Source of the DNA: Herbiconiux aconitum
GTDB lineage: Bacteria; Actinomycetota; Actinomycetes; Actinomycetales; Microbacteriaceae
Direction of reading: 5' to 3'
Assembly (NCBI RefSeq): GCF_024979235.1
Contig: NZ_JANLCM010000002.1
Coordinates: forward strand, 1,488,001 to 1,552,000
Length of the DNA: 64,000 bases
This document shows, piece after piece, positions 17,711-26,722 of this stretch. Made by a program: the position numbers and the translations under genes. The stretch's first letter is position 1, and each line of letters opens with the position of its first letter. The notes under the pieces are model-generated. The model had not been told where the DNA came from. It worked only from the letters and a program-made list of their open reading frames with translations, and made no database searches.

Positions 17711-18585
17711 ACCTCTCCCCTGTCCCGCCTGCTGAACCCTTCGGGTGCGCTCGCCTGCGCGCCGACGCGGTCACCATCGGCTACGACCGGCGGATCATCT
17801 CCTCGGGGTTGACCGTCGAGATCCCCGACGGCTCGTTCACCGTGATCGTCGGACCCAACGCCTGCGGCAAGTCGACGCTGCTGCGGGGTCTCTCGCGGCT
17901 GATCACGCCGAGCGCGGGTCAGATCGTGCTCGACGGCGAATCGATCGCGTCGTACCGGGCGAAGGAGGTCGCCCGGCGGCTGGGTCTGCTGCCCCAGACC
18001 TCCGTCGCGCCCGACGGCATCACCGTGGCCGATCTGGTGGCGCGCGGCCGCTTTCCGCACCAGTCGCTGACCCGTCGCTGGTCGGAGGCCGACGAGGTCG
18101 CCGTCATGCGCGCCCTCGACGCGACCGGGGTCTCCGAGCTCTCCGGGCGGCTCGTCGACGAGCTCTCCGGCGGGCAGCGGCAGCGCGTCTGGGTGGCGAT
18201 GGTGCTGGCACAGGAGACCCCGTTGCTGCTGCTCGACGAGCCCACCACCTTCCTTGACATCGCTCATCAGATCGAGCTGATGGAGCTGTTCACCGACCTG
18301 CACGAATCCGGCAGCACCCTCGTCGCGGTGCTGCACGACCTCAACCAGGCGGCGCGCTACGCCACGCACCTGATCGCCATGAAGCTGGGCGCCGTGGTGG
18401 CGGAGGGCCCGCCCGCCGAGATCCTGACGGCGGAGCTGGTGCAGGAGGTGTTCGGCTTGGAGTGCCTCGTGGTTCCCGACCCGGTGACGGGCACGCCCTC
18501 CGTCGCCCCGATCGGCCGGTCGCGCGCGCGTGGTGTGGGCGCCGCCCACTCATCCGGGCGTTTTCGCAGAATCGGGGGTGACTAA
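17707..18585 (+). CDS. Siderophore ABC transporter ATP-binding protein
   Basis: 292 residues from the GTG that overlaps the permease stop. Walker A is VGPNACGKSTLLRG, the signature loop is LSGGQRQRVWVAM, Walker B is LLLLDEPTTFLDI and the switch His follows in AVLHDLN. This is the FepC/FhuC subgroup that powers siderophore uptake. It is the last gene of the four-gene iron-controlled operon. The last 20 or so residues (GRSRARG onward) are basic and low in complexity, so the true conserved domain ends earlier. Confidence 0.93.
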   Translation: MNLSPVPPAEPFGCARLRADAVTIGYDRRIISSGLTVEIPDGSFTVIVGPNACGKSTLLRGLSRLITPSAGQIVLDGESIASYRAKEVARRLGLLPQTSVAPDGITVADLVARGRFPHQSLTRRWSEADEVAVMRALDATGVSELSGRLVDELSGGQRQRVWVAMVLAQETPLLLLDEPTTFLDIAHQIELMELFTDLHESGSTLVAVLHDLNQAARYATHLIAMKLGAVVAEGPPAEILTAELVQEVFGLECLVVPDPVTGTPSVAPIGRSRARGVGAAHSSGRFRRIGGD

Positions 18586-18603
18586 TCCGCTCATTCCCGC
18601 GGA

Positions 18604-19341
18604 TCAGTGCTCGGGCGCGGGGGCGACGACCGTGTTCTCGGCGGGGATCGCCGCGTCGCGGAGGGTGGGCGGCGCATCCGGATGCGTCCACTCGCGAAAG
18701 CGTCGGAAGGCGAGCGGGATGCCGCGGGCGACCGCGAGGTCGGCGCTGTCCATGAGCTGGAGATGCAGGTGCGGTTGCGTCGAGTTGCCCGAATTGCCGC
18801 ACGCGGCGAGCGGCTGCCCCACCGTCACCTCATCGCCGGGCGCGACGCGGAGAGACCCCTGGCGCAGGTGCACCAGGGCGGCGAAGACCCCGGCTCCGCT
18901 CCGGCTCTCGCTCTCGCTCGCGCTCCCGCTCTCGCGCAGCTGCAGCACCACGTGGTTGCCGGCGATCGCGGTCACCCCGGCCCGCAGCCGCGCCGCCTGA
19001 CCGAGCGCGTACGGCAGGAGGGCCGCCTGCGAGCGCCGGGCTTCGTGATCCGCCTCGCCGTCGTGCACAGCGACGACCGTGCCGTCGGCCGGCGCCAGGA
19101 TCGGGCGGCCGAACGACACGAACCGCTCCGGCGGTTCGGTGGCGAGCACGGTGCGCCAGTCGCTCACGGTCGCGGATCGGTGCCGCCGGTCGACACCGAC
19201 GAAGTCGATCGCATATCGCTCCCCGAACACATCGACTCCGTGACTCGGAACCCGTCGCGCGGGGCTGTTCTCCACCCGCCAGAGGTCGGCGAACGGCAGC
19301 GAGAGCAGCACCGCTCCCGGGGCCTCCGACGCGTCATCCAT
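18604..19341 (-). CDS. M23-family (LytM-like) peptidase, apparently not exported
   Basis: 245 residues. HGVDVFGERYAIDF holds the first zinc-ligand pair (His and Asp), and QPHLHLQLMD near residue 190 gives the HxH motif; GNSGNST just before is also typical. No signal peptide or membrane helix is evident, so the enzyme may be cytoplasmic or released another way, or not act on peptidoglycan. Between the two motifs lies a Ser/Glu stretch, ESGSASESESRSG, encoded by a simple ctctcg-type repeat. It converges on the siderophore operon, with only 18 bases between stops. Confidence 0.8.
   Translation of the reverse strand: MDDASEAPGAVLLSLPFADLWRVENSPARRVPSHGVDVFGERYAIDFVGVDRRHRSATVSDWRTVLATEPPERFVSFGRPILAPADGTVVAVHDGEADHEARRSQAALLPYALGQAARLRAGVTAIAGNHVVLQLRESGSASESESRSGAGVFAALVHLRQGSLRVAPGDEVTVGQPLAACGNSGNSTQPHLHLQLMDSADLAVARGIPLAFRRFREWTHPDAPPTLRDAAIPAENTVVAPAPEH
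18892..18936. repeat. Simple-sequence tract (ctccgg/ctctcg hexamers) inside the M23 gene
   Basis: Imperfect six-base units rich in ctc and gct encode alternating Ser, Glu and Ala on the minus strand. The tract interrupts an otherwise conserved domain between the two metal-binding motifs, so unit number changes would be tolerated as a loop length change. Confidence 0.6.
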
Positions 19342-19461
19342 TCCCCCACCCTACGGATTCGACCCCCGAAGACGGCACATCGCTCTTGTGCCCGTGGCCC
19401 TCCGCATGATTTATTAACGTCGTCAAGTAATTACGGCAGCGTTGCCGGAAATGGGGAACTG

Positions 19462-21927
19462 ATGCACGAACGCAAGAAACTCCTGCGCAGCACGATGGCG
19501 GCGGTCACCGCCGGTGTCGTGGCGCTCTCGATCGGGCTGGCCGGTGCGGGCACGGCCGTCGCGACGGAAGAGACGCCGCCGCCGACACCGGCGACCACGA
19601 ACGCACCGCCCGCCGCCGCGCCCACCGACCTCGCCGCCAAGCCCTACCTCGGCTGGAGCAGCTACAGCATGCAGGTCTACTCCGGCAACAGCAAGTGGAT
19701 CACCGCCGACCAGATCATCGCCCAGTCGGATGCGATGCACGAGAAGCTGCAGCCCTTCGGCTACGAGTACATCAACGTCGACTCCGGCTGGAACGGCAGC
19801 GTCGACGGCAACGGCCTCCCGGTGCCGAGTACCGAGCTCTACCCCGATGGTCTCCAGACCGTCATCGACCACGTGCACGGCAACGGCCAGAAGTTCGGTC
19901 TCTACTTCATCCCGGGCATCTCGCCGGACGTCTACGAGCAGGCTCTGCCGATCGCCGGCGCTCCGGAGTGCACGACGCACGACATCGTGAAGCAGCCCAT
20001 CCAGCAGGCCGACTACTGGAACATCGGCTACCGCCTCGACTTCGAGAACCCGTGTTCGCAGAAGTACATCGATTCGATCGCGAACCTGCTCGACTCCTGG
20101 GGAGTCGACTTCGTGAAGTTCGACAGTGTCACGCCGGGTTCGGGCATCAGCGACCTGTCACTGGATGCGCGCGACGACGTGGCTGCCTGGTCGGAGGCTC
20201 TGCACGCCCGCGGCATCTGGTTCGAGCTCTCCTGGGCGCTCGACATCAACTACGCCGACTATTGGAAGGAGATGGCCGACGGCTGGCGGGTCGACTGGGA
20301 CGTCGAGTGCTACTGCGGCAGTGACGCCCTCACCACCTGGGACAACATCGACCGTCTCTTCCCCCGCCTCGCCGATTGGTGGCGCCACGGCGGGCCCGGC
20401 GGCTGGAACGATCTCGACTCGCTCGACGTGGGCAACGGATCGATGGACGGCCTGACCCGCGACGAACGCCGCACCGCCACCACGCTCTGGGCCATCTCGG
20501 CCGCCCCGATGTATCTCGGCAACGACCTGACGCAGCTCGACCAATTCGGGCTCGACCTCGTCACGAACAAGGAAGTGCTCGCGGTCAACCAGGCCGGCAC
20601 ACCCGCGCAGCCGGTGTCGATCGCCACGAAGAAGCAGGTCTGGTACGCCCTGAACGCCGACGGCAGCTACACGGTCGCGTTGTTCAACCTGGGCCGCACC
20701 GACGCCGACATCACGGCGAACTGGGCCGATCTCGGGCTCACGGGCGGGGCATCCGTTCGCGACCTCTGGGCCGGCAAGAACCTCGGCTCGGCTGACACCG
20801 GCTTCACCGCCGAAGACGTGCCGATCCACGGTGTGCGCCTGCTGAAGGTCACGCCCGCCAAGAAGGCCGCCCTCACGGTGAACGACGACTCCCTGCGGGT
20901 CGCGTATGACGGCGACTGGACGCGCAACGGCAACACCGAGGTGGCGGCCACCAGCCAGCCCCTGACGGTGTCGGTCTTCGATTCGTCGACGGATGCCACT
21001 CCCCCGACGCCCCCGGCCGACGGGCGCACGATCGCGGTCAACGACAACGATCCGGGCATCGTCTATACGGGCTCCTGGGGCCAGAGCGGCAACCGCGGTC
21101 TGGGCGACTTCGGCGACGACGTGCACTACGTCGAGGCGAACGGCTCCGCGTTCCAGTACACCTTCCAGGGCACCGGCATCGACTACGTCACCGAGACCCA
21201 CGAATCGCAGGGAGACGTCGACGTGTACCTCGACGGCGTCTTCCAGCAGACCGTGAGCACGCACCTCGACCCGAGCGAGGGCCGCGGGGTGCAGGTGGCG
21301 GTGTGGAGCGCATCCGATCTCCCGAACGGCACCCACACGCTGCAGGTCGTGAAGAAATCGGGCGCGTTCATGCTGCTCGACAAGCTCGACGTCACTCTCG
21401 AGAGCCTGCTGAGTCCGAGCACCGCGGTGTTCGACAAGGCAGCGGGGGCGGATGTCGCGGTCGAGGTGCTGCGCGACCCGGGCGAGCTGGCGGGCCTCAG
21501 TCACGACGGCGCGGCGCTCGTGGCCGGCACCGACTACGACGTGTCGGGCTCCACGGTGACGATCCACGCCGCCTACCTCGCAGGTCTCCCCACGGGCGAC
21601 GCGGCGATCGACGTCGCGTTCCGCGGCGACCTCCACGACGACGTGCACGCCACCACGGCCGACGGCGACTCGGTCTCGTTCGCCTTCCGAGGAACGGGCG
21701 TCTCCTGGAGCGGCCCGACCGGGCCCGACCAGGGCACGGTCGAGGTGCGACTCGACGGTGCGGTCGTGGCGACGGTCGACACGCACAGCGCCGCGCGCCT
21801 CACCGCGCAGCCGCTGTTCTCGGCCGACGACCTGAAAGACGGCGATCACACGATCACCGTGGTGAAGACATCCGGAGCCGTGCTGCGGCACGACGCCTTC
21901 GCCTACACGGTGAAGAAGGTGAAGTAG
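19462..21927 (+). CDS. Secreted GH27 alpha-galactosidase with C-terminal binding modules
   Basis: 821 residues from the ATG at 19462, with a signal peptide (basic start, hydrophobic core, cleavage near AVATEE). The GH27 domain runs about 55-430: LGWSSYSM opens it, DFVKFDS carries the nucleophile Asp and WRVDWDVECYC the region of the acid/base Asp. An X2-like Ig module (DVAVEVLRDPGEL onward) lies between two similar modules of about 100 residues, recognised by FQGTGIDYV/FRGTGVSW and the shared GTHTLQVVKKSG/GDHTITVVKTSG endings; these probably bind carbohydrate. It would release terminal alpha-galactose from oligo- or polysaccharides outside the cell. An AT-rich region precedes it and a strong terminator follows. 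Confidence 0.92.
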   Translation: MHERKKLLRSTMAAVTAGVVALSIGLAGAGTAVATEETPPPTPATTNAPPAAAPTDLAAKPYLGWSSYSMQVYSGNSKWITADQIIAQSDAMHEKLQPFGYEYINVDSGWNGSVDGNGLPVPSTELYPDGLQTVIDHVHGNGQKFGLYFIPGISPDVYEQALPIAGAPECTTHDIVKQPIQQADYWNIGYRLDFENPCSQKYIDSIANLLDSWGVDFVKFDSVTPGSGISDLSLDARDDVAAWSEALHARGIWFELSWALDINYADYWKEMADGWRVDWDVECYCGSDALTTWDNIDRLFPRLADWWRHGGPGGWNDLDSLDVGNGSMDGLTRDERRTATTLWAISAAPMYLGNDLTQLDQFGLDLVTNKEVLAVNQAGTPAQPVSIATKKQVWYALNADGSYTVALFNLGRTDADITANWADLGLTGGASVRDLWAGKNLGSADTGFTAEDVPIHGVRLLKVTPAKKAALTVNDDSLRVAYDGDWTRNGNTEVAATSQPLTVSVFDSSTDATPPTPPADGRTIAVNDNDPGIVYTGSWGQSGNRGLGDFGDDVHYVEANGSAFQYTFQGTGIDYVTETHESQGDVDVYLDGVFQQTVSTHLDPSEGRGVQVAVWSASDLPNGTHTLQVVKKSGAFMLLDKLDVTLESLLSPSTAVFDKAAGADVAVEVLRDPGELAGLSHDGAALVAGTDYDVSGSTVTIHAAYLAGLPTGDAAIDVAFRGDLHDDVHATTADGDSVSFAFRGTGVSWSGPTGPDQGTVEVRLDGAVVATVDTHSAARLTAQPLFSADDLKDGDHTITVVKTSGAVLRHDAFAYTVKKVK

Positions 21928-21946
21928 GCCAAGTAGCCGGAACGAC

Positions 21947-21986
21947 GGATGCCGTGCCCCGCGTCAGCGCGCGGGGCACGGCATCC
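21947..21986 (+). terminator. Strong intrinsic terminator after the alpha-galactosidase gene
   Basis: A perfect 17-base-pair stem (21947-21963 with 21970-21986) closes a six-base loop, 19 bases past the stop. The outer end of the stem is (c)ggatgcc, the motif that is over-represented throughout the window. No T-tract follows. Confidence 0.9.
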
Positions 21987-22078
21987 CACCCCCAGGCATT
22001 GAATCGGCGCGGCCGCAGTGGCATCATCGGGGCCAGTGCGCGGGCGCGCGCGTGGGGCCGACGGAGAGGTGGTGCGGC

Positions 22079-22900
22079 ATGGCCGCGAGCGAGCAGTTCC
22101 GGGTGCACGAGGAGAGCGACGCCTACTGGCGGGTGGTGTTCGAGAACGGGCCGGTGAACCTCATCGACCCCGACACCGTCGAGCAGCTGGCCGATTTGGT
22201 CACGCGCATCGAAGGCGCACCCGAACTCACGGTGGTGGTGTTCGAGAGCGCGAACCCCGACTACTTCATGGCCCACTGGGACTTCCTCGCCGACCCCGCG
22301 CGCGTCGCTGCGATGGCGACCGGGCCGACCGGGCTCCCGGCCTACGTCGACAACTTCATCCGTCTCAGCCGGGTGCCGCCGCTCACCATCTCGTCGATCC
22401 ACGGGCGCGTGCGGGCGGCGGGCAGCGAGTTCGTGCTGGCCACCGACATCCGCTTCGCCGGCGATCGTGCGGTGCTCGGTCAATTCGAAGTGGGCGTCGG
22501 TTCGGTGCCGGGCGGCGGCGCGATGGCGCGGCTCGCGCGACTGGTGGGGCGGGGGCGGGCGCTCGAGATCCTGCTCGGTGCCGACGATGTGCCGGCCGCG
22601 CGCGCAGCCGAATACGGTTACGTCAACCGCGTGCTGCCCGACGCTGAGCTGGATGCCTTCGTCGACGGCTTCGCCCGCCGCGTGGCCGGCTTCGACCGCA
22701 CCGCCGTGCGCACCACGAAACACCTGGTCGACACGGGGTCGCTCCCCGATTCGAACGAGGAGTTCGCGGCCGGCATGAAGGCCTTCTTCCAGACCTCCGG
22801 TCGCCCCGAGAACGCCGACCGCGTCAAGCGCCTGTTCACCCTCGGTCTGCAGCAGCCCGACGGCGTCGAGCGCGACCTCGGCCGGCGCTTGGCGGAGTGA
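22079..22900 (+). CDS. Enoyl-CoA hydratase/isomerase family protein
   Basis: 273 residues from the ATG preceded by ggagagg; an ATG nine codons earlier is less likely. The crotonase fold is indicated by NPDYFMAHWDF and by SIHGRVRAAGSEFVLATDIRFA, the oxyanion-hole segment, followed by GSVPGGGAMARLARLVGRGRA and a basic C-terminus. The usual hydratase glutamates are not clearly placed (QFEVGVGSVPGGG has one), so hydratase and isomerase activities cannot be separated. The gene stands alone with no CoA-metabolism neighbour. Confidence 0.85.
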   Translation: MAASEQFRVHEESDAYWRVVFENGPVNLIDPDTVEQLADLVTRIEGAPELTVVVFESANPDYFMAHWDFLADPARVAAMATGPTGLPAYVDNFIRLSRVPPLTISSIHGRVRAAGSEFVLATDIRFAGDRAVLGQFEVGVGSVPGGGAMARLARLVGRGRALEILLGADDVPAARAAEYGYVNRVLPDAELDAFVDGFARRVAGFDRTAVRTTKHLVDTGSLPDSNEEFAAGMKAFFQTSGRPENADRVKRLFTLGLQQPDGVERDLGRRLAE

Positions 22901-22991
22901 CCCGCGGGAGGGCGCGGCGGGGCGCCGCCGACATCCCGCATGGAGGCGATGCTCAGGTTGATCAACAGTTGTCGGGTAGACTCCCAGAGCG

Positions 22992-23498
22992 ATGCCGCAC
23001 ACCATCCTCCTCCACGCCGACGCCGACACGGTTCAGGACTACGTCTTGACCCGCTCGATCATGCGCTTCTCGCGCGGTGCCCCACCTGAGGAGTGGAAGT
23101 TCGAGCATCGCGAGGTGCGCTTGGCGTCGGGGCCGCAATGGAACGAGATCAACGCGTTCCTCTTCGACTACACCGTGGCCCGGATCGTGGTCGCCACCGA
23201 TCGGCAACCGCCGCACCATCTGCCCGAGCAGGTGACGTTCGTCGATCACTTCCTCGACGCCATCCGCGCGTCGGCGGCGACGTCGGCCCACAAGCTCTGG
23301 TCGGCGCGTCAGGCCGACCGGCTGACCGCGCCCGATTCCACGACGGTCGCCCTGGTGAGCCTCCTGCTCACCCCGCCCGGCACCGAAGACCGGGCCGCGC
23401 TGATGCACCGTCTCCCGCCGCCCTATCGCGAAGCCGGGTCGGGGTCGGGCGCGCCCGACGGGCCCGGCGCGCCCGGCACGCTCAGCGCAGCGGAGTGA
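22992..23498 (+). CDS. Conserved-looking hypothetical protein
   Basis: 168 residues, not recognised. The first 115 residues have normal globular composition (HTILLHADADTVQDYVLTR, TVARIVVATDRQPPHHLPEQ); the last 30 are Gly/Pro/Ala-rich and likely disordered. No signal peptide or membrane helix. Its 3' end overlaps the convergent beta-galactosidase gene by 17 bases. Third-position GC and spacing suggest a real gene, but no function can be given. Confidence 0.6.
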   Translation: MPHTILLHADADTVQDYVLTRSIMRFSRGAPPEEWKFEHREVRLASGPQWNEINAFLFDYTVARIVVATDRQPPHHLPEQVTFVDHFLDAIRASAATSAHKLWSARQADRLTAPDSTTVALVSLLLTPPGTEDRAALMHRLPPPYREAGSGSGAPDGPGAPGTLSAAE

Positions 23499-26400
23499 AC
23501 CGCAGCGACAGCGTGCGCTGCTCCGGGCGCAGGATGTGGTCGGGCCAGACATCCGGACCGCAGGCCCGCGAACCGAGTCCGTGCTGCACCGCATCGAACC
23601 ACAGGTACACCCGCTCCGACTCCGGCAGCTCGTGCGGATGCTCAGCGGCCGTGACCTGCGCGGTCGTGTGCCGCCGGAGGGTGAATCCGGGCCGCCGGCC
23701 ACGGTGGTCGGGCGCGGCCTCCACCCGGAGCCAGGGCGAACCGTTCTCCCAGAGCACGAGTTCGCGCAGGCCGCTGCGGTGGCCGCTCTCCTGCGGGCGG
23801 GCGTAGTCCACCACGAGGTCGTCGATGGCGGCGGAGTACCGGCCGACGTGAGCCGAACGGATGCTGTCGGGATACGACTCGCGCTCCCCCGCACCGAACC
23901 ACTCCGCCCGATCGACGGTCGGCGGCAGATCGAATCGCACCCCGACGCGAGGCCAGTGGATGCTCCAGTCGCCCACCGGGGTCAGAGTCGCCCGCAGCAC
24001 GGAGGCCTCGCCGTCGCGGCTCCAGCGCTCGTCGAACAGCACGCTCTCGCGCGAATCGGCGGCGGCGTAGCGGCTGCGACGCCGCGAGCCGTCGGCCGAG
24101 GCCTCCTCCACACGGGGCACCAGGCGGTCGAGCCCGGCCTGTCGCCAGAGCTCGGCCGACGAGGGCGCCGGCTCACCCTGTCCACGGTTCGACCAGGGGT
24201 CGACCCGGTCGTAGCTGCCGAAGCCGCCCTGACCCGTGGCGTTGCCGGAGAGGTCGTTGTCGGTCGGCGCACGCCAGAGCTCGGCCCAGGGGCCACCGAC
24301 GGGCAGTCCGGCGAGCGTCGAGAGGCCGGCGAACGGGCTCGCGGATGCCTCCGCACGCGTCGAACCCGCCGCATCCGTCGACGCCGACCCGTCGGAGCCC
24401 GCCGACCCCGTCGCGCCCGCCGACCCCGTCGCGCCCGCTGACCCCGTCGCGTCTCCCCGGCGTGCACGCGACCACGTCGGCGCCGCCACCGGCGCGCCGA
24501 GCGCCTTCTGCGCGGTCACGACCACGTGCCCCGCCGGCGCCCAGACCGTCTCGTCGGCGAGCACCACGTCGACCGTGAGCCAGTGCTCGCCCGGCGCATC
24601 CGTCACGCCAGCCTCGAACACCGGCACGGGCACCCGATCCGCATCACCGGCCGGCACCTCGGCCGGAAGGTCGAGCGTGCCCCGCTCGACGACACGACCG
24701 TCGACCGACCGCGACCACCGCAGCGCGAAGGCCGCGAGCGAGGCCGAGTGCTGGCGGTTCTCGACCACCACCGCGCCGCCGTCGCCATCGCCATCGACGG
24801 CGCCCGCGAACGCGATGCGCACCGGCGCCACCACCTGCTTCCACTCGAACAGTGACGGGCTCGGCGTGCCGTCGGAGAGCACCAGTCCGTCCATCACGAA
24901 GTTGCCGTCGTGCACGACCTCGCCGAAGTCGCCCCCGTAGGCGAAGTACTCCCGCCCCTCGGGCGTCCGGGTGCGCAGGCCGTGGTCGCGCCATTCCCAC
25001 ACGAACCCGCCGTGCAACCGCGGGTGGCGGTCGACGATCTCCTCGTAGAGGTCGATCGCGCCCGGCCCGTTGCCCATGGCGTGCACGTATTCGCACTGCA
25101 GGAACGGCTTCGACCGCTGCCGCGCCGACTCCGCCGCCGAGCAGCCGAGGAGCAGGGAATCGTCGTCGTCCGACCCGATCGACTGCGTCTCCGCGATCGT
25201 GGCATACATGCGCGAGTAGACATCGGTGTAGGCGCCCGAGTAGTCGCCCTCGTAGTGCACGGGGCGTTCGGGGTCGCGGGCGTGCACCCAGTCGGCCATG
25301 GCCGCCAGGTTCGCCCCCGTGCCGGACTCGTTGCCGAGCGACCAGAGCACGATGCTGGGGTGGTTCTTGTCGCGCTCGACGGTGCGCTCTATGCGATCGA
25401 GGTAGGCCTCGCGCCAGGCCGGGTCGGCGCTGGGGTTGCCGGTCCAGCTCGAGGTGGCCGATCCGCTCCGCTGGAACGCGTGGGTCTCGAGGTCGCACTC
25501 GAGGATCACCCAGAAGCCGAGCTCGTCGGCCAGGTCGAGCAGCCGCGGATGCGGTGGGTAGTGACTGGTGCGGATCGCGTTCACGTTGAACTGCTTCATC
25601 TGCGCCAGGTCGGCGCGGGCGAACTCCTCGTCGAACACGCGCCCGCGGTCGGGATGCGTCTCGTGGCGGTTCACGCCGTGGAAGAGCACCTTGCGGCCGT
25701 TCACCAGAAACTGGTCGCCGCGGATCTCCACCGTGCGGAAGCCCAGGCGCAGGGCGACTGACTCGGCGTCGTTCGACACGGTCGCGTCGTAGAGCTGCGG
25801 GGTCTCGGCCGACCAGGGTTCGACGTCCGCGATCTCGACGGGCGCGACATCCGCCGCCGTCGGCCAGCTCACGTCGACGCCGAGACCGGGGATACGCAGG
25901 CGCAGCGGGAAGGCGGCACCGCGGGTCTCGACCTCCACCGCGCCCCGGCCGTCGCGGAAGCCGGCCCGCACCCAGAGGTCGTCGATGCCGCCGTGCGGCC
26001 TGGCCTGCAGCGTGACCGAGCGGAAGATGCCGGGCAGCCACCACTGGTCCTGGTCTTCGACGAACGTGGCCGCCGACCACTGGTGCACCCGCACCACGAC
26101 GAGGTTCTCGCCCGGCTGCACCTGGGCGGTGACGTCGAACTCCTGCGCCAGCCGGCTGCCGCTGCCCACGCCGATCTCGACGCCGTTGACCCACACCTTG
26201 TAGCGCGACTCGACGCCGTCGAAGCGCAGCACGACCGCCTCCGCTCCCTCGAAATCGGAGGGCAGCGCGAACGTTCGTCGATAGTCGCCCGTGGGGTTGG
26301 AGTCGGGCACGAAGGGCGGATCGAGCGGGATCGGCAGCTGCACGTTCGTGTAGACGGGCCGGCCGTAGGCTCCGTCGCCCTCGAGCACCCAGTGCGACGG

Positions 26401-26637
26401 AACCGGGATGCTCGCCCACTCCGAGTCGTCGAAACCGACGGCGGCCACGCCCTCGGACGGCTCCCCCGCGGGCAGCACATCCGCCGCGCCGGGCGTGCCC
26501 GGTGCCCCGGCGAGCAGGCGGAACCGCCACTCGCCGTCGAGCGAGAGGCTCGGTGCATCGCTCGCGAGCCAGGCGCGGGCGGGTCGCCGGGCTCCAGAAC
26601 CCGGAGCGGTATCGGTCAGATAGGTCGAAGGCTGCAA
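23482..26637 (-). CDS. lacZ: GH2 beta-galactosidase (LacZ type)
   Basis: 1051 residues, the full LacZ length. After the jelly-roll sugar-binding domain (SLDGEWRFRLL, then VPSHWVLEGDGAYGRPVYTN) comes the barrel, with GVNRHETHPDRGRV, the acid/base Glu in LWSLGNESGTG and the nucleophile Glu in FLQCEYVHAMGNGPGAID. The C-terminal domain closes with REYLWF-like RVYLWFDAVQHGLG. It hydrolyses terminal beta-galactosides in the cytoplasm. A low-complexity Ser/Gly/Ala/Thr linker encoded by 18-base tandem repeats is inserted before the last domain. It diverges from a TetR-family gene and is likely to be controlled by it. Confidence 0.94.
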   Translation of the reverse strand: MQPSTYLTDTAPGSGARRPARAWLASDAPSLSLDGEWRFRLLAGAPGTPGAADVLPAGEPSEGVAAVGFDDSEWASIPVPSHWVLEGDGAYGRPVYTNVQLPIPLDPPFVPDSNPTGDYRRTFALPSDFEGAEAVVLRFDGVESRYKVWVNGVEIGVGSGSRLAQEFDVTAQVQPGENLVVVRVHQWSAATFVEDQDQWWLPGIFRSVTLQARPHGGIDDLWVRAGFRDGRGAVEVETRGAAFPLRLRIPGLGVDVSWPTAADVAPVEIADVEPWSAETPQLYDATVSNDAESVALRLGFRTVEIRGDQFLVNGRKVLFHGVNRHETHPDRGRVFDEEFARADLAQMKQFNVNAIRTSHYPPHPRLLDLADELGFWVILECDLETHAFQRSGSATSSWTGNPSADPAWREAYLDRIERTVERDKNHPSIVLWSLGNESGTGANLAAMADWVHARDPERPVHYEGDYSGAYTDVYSRMYATIAETQSIGSDDDDSLLLGCSAAESARQRSKPFLQCEYVHAMGNGPGAIDLYEEIVDRHPRLHGGFVWEWRDHGLRTRTPEGREYFAYGGDFGEVVHDGNFVMDGLVLSDGTPSPSLFEWKQVVAPVRIAFAGAVDGDGDGGAVVVENRQHSASLAAFALRWSRSVDGRVVERGTLDLPAEVPAGDADRVPVPVFEAGVTDAPGEHWLTVDVVLADETVWAPAGHVVVTAQKALGAPVAAPTWSRARRGDATGSAGATGSAGATGSAGSDGSASTDAAGSTRAEASASPFAGLSTLAGLPVGGPWAELWRAPTDNDLSGNATGQGGFGSYDRVDPWSNRGQGEPAPSSAELWRQAGLDRLVPRVEEASADGSRRRSRYAAADSRESVLFDERWSRDGEASVLRATLTPVGDWSIHWPRVGVRFDLPPTVDRAEWFGAGERESYPDSIRSAHVGRYSAAIDDLVVDYARPQESGHRSGLRELVLWENGSPWLRVEAAPDHRGRRPGFTLRRHTTAQVTAAEHPHELPESERVYLWFDAVQHGLGSRACGPDVWPDHILRPEQRTLSLRFTPLR
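24398..24451. repeat. Three 18-base tandem repeats in lacZ
   Basis: Units at 24398, 24416 and 24434 (cccgccgaccccgtcgcg) are identical except for one base in the third. They encode the hexapeptide GATGSA on the minus strand. Repeat number changes would stay in frame. Confidence 0.9.
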
Positions 26638-26687
26638 AACTGGTCCTCACCGTGGTGCGTGGATGTCATCGCGAGGCTAGCATCAAA

Positions 26688-26705
26688 TTCGAGCAACCAC
26701 TCGAA
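26688..26705. promoter_or_regulatory. Candidate TetR operator between lacZ and tetR
   Basis: TTCGAG and CTCGAA form a perfect inverted repeat around a six-base centre, in an AT-rich patch between the two divergent starts. This position would let one dimer control both genes. Confidence 0.5.
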
Positions 26706-26722
26706 ATAGATCGGAGGTGTTC

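Noticed and set aside
24398..24451. Tandem repeats as a CRISPR array
   Set aside because: Units are contiguous without spacers and lie in frame in lacZ.
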